A stretch of DNA of 10,553 nucleotides. Source: Lobulomyces angularis. Its lineage: Eukaryota > Chytridiomycota > Chytridiomycetes > Lobulomycetales > Lobulomycetaceae. This document shows, one piece after another, positions 6,798 to 10,553 of the stretch. Location: NCBI GenBank assembly GCA_027604685.1, contig JADHYX010000432.1:7431-17983 (forward strand), written 5' to 3'. Every line of letters starts with the position of its first letter. Positions within the stretch are counted from its first letter, which is position 1. The position numbers and the translations under genes were made by a program. The notes beneath the pieces are model-generated. The model ran no database searches, was not told the DNA's origin, and worked only from the letters and a program-made list of their open reading frames with translations.

Positions 6798-8425
6798 ATG
6801 AATAAGGTGGTTGCAAAACCAATTTTTCACATTTTAGTAGGAATCATAATAACTTTGACGACAACGAAGATATTAGAAAGAATAAGAAAGAAAAAAAAGA
6901 ACTCAACAACAACAAATGATGAAGAGGGTTTCGAAATGGAAATGAATAAAAATAATAAAAATAAAACCAACTATCACAATTCAATTGTGAGTTTAGTAGG
7001 TAATACCCCAATGCTAAGAATAAAATCACTTTCAGAAGCAACGGGATGTGATATTGTTGGTAAAGCTGAATTTATGTCAATTGGTGGAAGTTCAAAGGTT
7101 ATTTTTTTTGTTTATTTTTTTTGTTTTAATTTCTTAGGATAGAGTTGCATTATTTATCATTAATGAAGCAGAAAAAGATGGTTTAATTAAACCATATACC
7201 GGTTCAACAATTTTTGAAGGGTAAACAAGTATTTAAAAATTTTTTTATTTATTTTTCTTGTTTTTAATTAATTTTTTAATTAATTTTTTAGTACTGTTGG
7301 ATCTACTGGAATATCTTTGGCATTAATTGCAAAAGCAAAAGGGTAAAAAAAATATGAAAAATAAAGATATAAAAAAATCAATTTTCATTATTTGTTTTTA
7401 GATACAATTGTCATATAGTTATGCCAGATGATCAATCAGAAGAAAAATATTTACTTTTAAATTCACTTGGAGCTACAGTTGAAAAAGTTAGACCATGTTC
7501 AATTGTGGATAAAAATCACTTTGTAAATGTTGCAAAGCGTAGAGCAAATGAAATGAATAATGAACCTGATAAATTAAGTTTTCTAAATTTTAATGATACT
7601 TCATTGGTTAATAATGTTTCAACTGGATTTTTTTGTAACCTCCTTTTTATTTTTTATTTTATTTTTTATTTATTATTTATTTTTTTCTTTTTTAGGTGAT
7701 CAATTTGAAAGTAATGCAAATTTTAAAGCTCATTATACTACAACAGGACCAGAAATTTTTAAACAGACAGGTGGAAATATTGATGCTTTTGTTATGGGAG
7801 CAGGTAAAATAAAAAAAAAAATGGAAAATATGATTATATTAAATTATAAAAGGAACTGGAGGAACTTTAGCAGGAGTTTCAAGTTACTTAAAACCTTTAA
7901 TTCCTTCAATAAAAATAGTATTAGCAGATCCACAGGGCTCAGGATTACATGCAAAAGTGAAGCATAATGTATTATATTCACCATTTGAAAAGGAAGGATC
8001 TCGAAAGCGACATCAGGTTGACACGATAGTTGAAGGAATGGGACAAAATCGTAGAACAAAAAATATAGATAAATTATTTGAAAATCATCTGATTGATGAT
8101 TCAGTGAAAGTGAAAGATATAGAAGCTTTAGAAATGAGTAGATATGTAATGAAAAATGATGGTATTGTTAAATAATATTTAATTATATAAATGTAACTAT
8201 TTTTATTTTTTTTAATATCACAAAAAAGGGTTGTTTATTGGAAGTTCAACTTCAGTTAATTTGGTTGCAGCATATCGATGTGCAAAAGCTTTAGGACCAG
8301 GACATACCATTGTAACTATTCTTTGTGACAATGGATTAAGACATTTGACAAAATTTTGGAATGATGAATATTGTAAAAAATTGGGATTAGTTTCAAAAGG
8401 GAATGCCTTGGAATTATTAAATTAA
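6798..8425 (+). CDS. Membrane-anchored cysteine synthase-like PLP enzyme (fungal cysteine synthase 2/Mcy1 type; 7 exons)
   Basis: Splice model: 6798-7097, 7138-7220, 7292-7342, 7402-7634, 7696-7803, 7853-8161, 8229-8425, giving 426 aa; all phases agree. It is a fold-type II PLP enzyme of the cysteine synthase/cystathionine beta-synthase superfamily. Residues about 8-24 form one hydrophobic helix followed by basic residues, an N-terminal membrane anchor, and a low-complexity Asn/Lys linker runs to about 58. The catalytic domain starts at LVGNTPMLR. Lys100 in GGSSKDRVA is the expected Schiff-base lysine. [12 protein letters not shown] (127-138) is the substrate loop, with Ser in place of the usual Asn of GNTG. 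GAGTGGT (257-263) is the PLP phosphate loop, and GSSTSVN (366-372) is the cofactor-ring segment. There are no CBS or heme domains, so it is not a true cystathionine beta-synthase. The closest family I recall is yeast Ygr012w (Mcy1), on the mitochondrial outer membrane. Cysteine synthesis activity itself is unproven. Confidence 0.88.
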
Positions 8426-8622
8426 AAAAAATAGGTAGAAAAAAAAATAAAAATAAAATATGTAAAATTTTTTTTTTTTTTTTTAATTATTAATGTTTAA
8501 TCTATTTTTATTTTTTAAAAAAAAAAAAAAAAAAAAAATTTAATCTAAAAATCTAAGTTTTTAAAAAAAAAAAAAATTAAAATAAAATAAATCTAAAAAA
8601 TCTTAGTTTAAAAAGAAAAAAA
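8426..8622. other. Convergent 3' flanks with short ATCTAA repeats
   Basis: AT-rich DNA between two convergent stop codons. Imperfect copies of an AAATCTAA/AAATCTTAG word recur at about 8541-8560 and 8588-8608; similar words appear near 9979-10002. They look like drifted low-complexity repeats. No gene is seen. Confidence 0.4.
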
Positions 8623-9284
8623 TTAATTTAAAAATTGAAATGAAAATAAATTAAAAAAATATAAAATTAAAATTATATAAATAAAATGAAATGAATTAAA
8701 AAAATATAAATTATGAGCTAAACTTTTTTGATTATTACTAGTTTCGTTTACTTTGAAATCAGGGTTTAATATTAAACTATTTTTACAAACTTCGTAAGGG
8801 ACAATTTCTTTGATATCAGGACAATTGTTAGATTTTTCACAGTTTACAAATTCTTGAATTAATTCATCTCTACATGGTTCGATGAAAGTAGAAAACTTTT
8901 CACTGTCGAAATTTTTAAATACTTGGAAAAAAAATTTTTTTATTCATTTTTTTTTTTACCTTGTTTTTACAATACATTCAATACTACAGTTTGTTATAAC
9001 ATTTCTTGGAACATTACCCCAAGGAGTGAAGAAGTCACTAATGAGGAAAAAAAAAAAAAATTTAAATAAATATAAATATTTTTTTTAAACGTTGATTCAT
9101 TGTTGATGACTAATGGAGGATTAGTTGGGGTTAAACTAGTTGTATCAGAGGGAATAATGGAAGAAATTTGATCAATGCCTATTGAAGGAGTGGGTAAATC
9201 AGTTTGGGTAAAAGAATCAGTAAATTGAGATTTAATTAAAATTGATAAATTTATTAATATTAATGATATTTTTTGAAATTTCAT
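8623..9284 (-). CDS. Secreted six-cysteine protein with hydrophobic C-terminus, paralogue 1 (3 exons)
   Basis: Splice model on the minus strand: 9284-9091, 9037-8960, 8902-8623, giving 183 aa with consistent phases. The last acceptor (ACAG, with the exon starting at 8902) is the one that keeps frame; an earlier CCAAG would shift it. Residues 1-19 are a clear signal peptide (MKF, then a Leu/Ile core). Residues 20-80 are Thr/Ser/Pro-rich, probably extended and glycosylated. Then comes a cysteine module with Cys82, 86, 101, 112, 118 and 130, including EPC at 99-101 and CPD at 118-120. The spacing matches the neighbouring gene. N-glycosylation sequons occur at Asn62, 81 and 143. The end (about 156-183) is strongly hydrophobic and rich in Phe, Ile and Leu, either a membrane anchor or a GPI signal, though its AT-only codons make it suspect. 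It is probably a surface or extracellular protein; the family is unrecognised. Confidence 0.75.
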
Positions 9285-9352
9285 TATTATATTATTAATT
9301 TTTATATATTTTTTTAAAAAAAAAAAAAAAAAAAAAGGGAAGAAAAAAAAAG

Positions 9353-9363
9353 CATCATTGATG
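9353..9363. promoter_or_regulatory. Palindrome CATCATTGATG upstream of a secreted-protein gene
   Basis: CATCA and TGATG flank one central T, a perfect dyad about 70 bases upstream of the minus-strand ATG at 9284. It stands out as mixed sequence within A/T runs and could bind a dimeric factor. A chance palindrome is also possible; no known site is matched. Confidence 0.25.
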
Positions 9364-9551
9364 TCATAAAATTCTATTTTCTTTTTTATTTTTTTTAAAA
9401 AAAAAAATTATTTCATTTTATCTTGTTCATTTTATTTTTCATTTTATTTTTTTTTTTAAGTATAATATCTATCTATATAGTTATAAAAAAAAAAAAAAAA
9501 ATAGTATTTATTAAAATTTAACTAGAAAAAATAATTTTTGTAACTTTTTTT

Positions 9552-9884
9552 TTATAATAGTAAAAGACCAGCTAGAGCAAGAGTAGTGATGACAGTTGAA
9601 GATTGAATAGATTTTGCATCACTCTTCAAGTTTGACACGACGGCATTATAGTTTGGACAAGCGTTTGTAGGTAAAAATTTCTCAACATCAGGACAGACCA
9701 AATTAGTAACGCAGTTGTGATAGTGAACAATGACCTTTTCCTGGCAAGGTTCGACAACAGCGTTTTCGACTTTGGATAGAGTAGAAGAAACACATCCTTT
9801 GATACATTCATTCATTTCTTCAAAAATAAATTCAGAGCTAGCGATTGCAACGATTGAAGATAGGAAAAGAGTAGATTTCATCAT
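9552..9884 (-). CDS. Secreted, probably GPI-anchored six-cysteine protein, paralogue 2 (single exon)
   Basis: 110 aa. The start may be Met1 or the adjacent Met2, and both give the same signal peptide, MKSTLFLSSIVAIASS, with likely cleavage after Ser16 or 17. The mature part carries Cys27, 31, 47, 58, 64 and 76 with spacing C-x3-C-x15-C-x10-C-x5-C-x11-C, EPC at 45-47 and CPD at 64-66. This matches paralogue 1 almost residue for residue in spacing. The C-terminus has a small-residue stretch with SSTV and ends in the hydrophobic run ITTLALAGLLLL with nothing after it, the classic form of a GPI-attachment signal. Codon use is less A/T-extreme than in paralogue 1, suggesting stronger expression. 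It lies in tandem with paralogue 1 on the same strand with 267 bp between them. I recognise no named family; a small cell-surface protein is the likely role. Confidence 0.85.
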   Translation of the reverse strand: MMKSTLFLSSIVAIASSEFIFEEMNECIKGCVSSTLSKVENAVVEPCQEKVIVHYHNCVTNLVCPDVEKFLPTNACPNYNAVVSNLKSDAKSIQSSTVITTLALAGLLLL

Positions 9885-10080
9885 TATTATTTTTTTGAGT
9901 TATTTTTTTTATAAAAAATAGGTTTGAATCTTTTTGTTAAAAGGTAATTTGAAGATATAAAAAAAAAAAAAAAAAATTCTAAATCTAAATAAAATCTAAA
10001 AAAAAAAGGTTTAAAAGCAGAAAGAAAAAAAAAAAAAAAAAAGGAAAAAAAAGGGATTTTTAAATAGAAAAAAGAAATTG
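9885..10080. other. Upstream region of paralogue 2, AT-rich
   Basis: Promoter side of the six-cysteine paralogue 2. On the minus strand a TATAAAA-like word lies near 9905-9920, about 25-35 bases before the ATG. The rest is poly-A with ATCTAAA-type words around 9977-10000. No gene is seen. Confidence 0.4.
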
Positions 10081-10210
10081 GAGGAACGTGGGGCTAGAAA
10101 AAGGGGTAATTTTAAGTATTTTTTGTACTGATTTGAGCTCTTTTAAGATTTTTTACCCCTTTTTCAATTCATTTTAGCGAAAAACAGCTTTTCTGTGTCA
10201 CCTGGAATAT
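10081..10210. other. Small GC-richer island with 13-bp inverted repeat and second hairpin
   Basis: GAAAAAGGGGTAA (10097-10109) and TTACCCCTTTTTC (10153-10165) are perfect inverted repeats 43 bases apart. A second small hairpin, ACAG-loop-CTGT, follows near 10187-10199, and GGAGGAACGTGGGGC precedes the first arm. No open frame of note crosses it. It could be a small structured ncRNA gene or the remnant of a mobile element with short terminal repeats. It matches no RNA family I know, including the dictyostelid class I RNAs, whose conserved 11-base motif I do not find. Confidence 0.4.
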
Positions 10211-10553
10211 ATATTCAAAATTTCAAAAATGAATTATTTTATTTTATTTTATTTTAAGTTTTTTACATATTTTTTATAATTTTTTTTTAAATTTTTTAAG
10301 TTTAAATTTATATAATACTGTTTTATTTTTTTTATTTATTTAATTTTTCTTTCATTTATTTAATTTTTTTTTTTTTATTTATAGATAATTTCACATTATT
10401 TTGCTAATGTTTTTTTTATATCTACTTAATTATCATCTTTTACAAAAAAATATTAAAACGCTGTTAATAACTCTTGTATTCTACTCTATTTTTTTTTTTA
10501 TACAATTCACTATAAATTAAAGCTGATTTTGAAAAAAAAAAAAAAAAAAAAAA
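10211..10553. other. AT-rich terminal stretch, no gene seen
   Basis: Contains a short TTTTA tandem array at about 10234-10256 (four to five units), long T tracts, and a terminal run of 22 A's. A T-rich tract ending in ATAG near 10384 resembles a splice acceptor, so the 5' part of an exon of an unseen gene cannot be excluded, but the sequence after it has stops in all frames within a short distance. Confidence 0.4.

Noticed and set aside
6798..8425. Cystathionine beta-synthase call
   Set aside because: No heme-binding N-terminus and no C-terminal CBS domain pair; the N-terminal membrane helix and the GSTG loop point to the cysteine synthase 2 type.
8903..8930. Earlier acceptor (CCAAG) for exon 3 of the 183-aa secreted protein
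   Set aside because: It shifts frame to an immediate stop; the ACAG acceptor ending at 8903 restores frame and the six-cysteine spacing.
1..10553. tRNA genes, CRISPR arrays, operons or bacterial signals
   Set aside because: No cloverleaf, no regularly spaced repeats, and the intron-rich AT genome is clearly eukaryotic.

Overview
This window looks like nuclear DNA of a dictyostelid (social amoeba, Amoebozoa) or a very similar AT-rich protist. The reasons are extreme A+T content, intergenic DNA made mostly of long poly-A and poly-T runs, start codons set in runs of A, TAA as the usual stop (one TGA), and many short introns (about 40-90 nt) with GTAA-type donors and T-rich ends before AG. Species is not assigned. 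Nine protein-coding genes can be supported. Three of them are small, intron-bearing or short genes that simple ORF scanning misses.

Layout, left to right. Positions 1-688 are low-complexity DNA with one compact nested hairpin (545-590). At 689-1871 (+, 4 exons) and 2770-3505 (+, 2 exons) lie two tandem paralogues of an unrecognised family with a low-complexity N-terminus and a coiled-coil C-terminus. Between them is an unexplained GC-richer island (about 2155-2420). At 3829-4008 (-) is a 59-aa MZT1/MOZART1 homologue. It diverges across only 91 bp from an RCC1-repeat protein (4100-5430, +, 4 exons). Convergent with that gene is an 80-aa DPM2 homologue (5528-5921, -), whose first coding exon appears to be the ATG alone. 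Next is a 71-aa DUF1748/mitofissin (Atg44/Mdi1)-like protein (6113-6386, -, 2 exons). It diverges from a seven-exon, membrane-anchored cysteine synthase-like PLP enzyme (6798-8425, +). The right side has two tandem minus-strand genes (8623-9284, 3 exons; 9552-9884, 1 exon) for secreted, probably surface-attached proteins sharing one six-cysteine pattern. The last 630 bases are AT-rich apart from a small island with a perfect 13-bp inverted repeat (10097-10165). The window ends in a poly-A run.

Functionally this is a mix of housekeeping and lineage-specific genes, not one pathway. MZT1 (gamma-tubulin recruitment) shares a promoter interval with an RCC1-fold protein. DPM2 belongs to dolichol-phosphate-mannose and GPI synthesis in the ER. 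The mitofissin-like protein and the anchored cysteine synthase both have fungal relatives at mitochondria and share one divergent promoter region. All splice models were built by hand from frame, splice dinucleotides and protein similarity recalled from memory. No database search was run.
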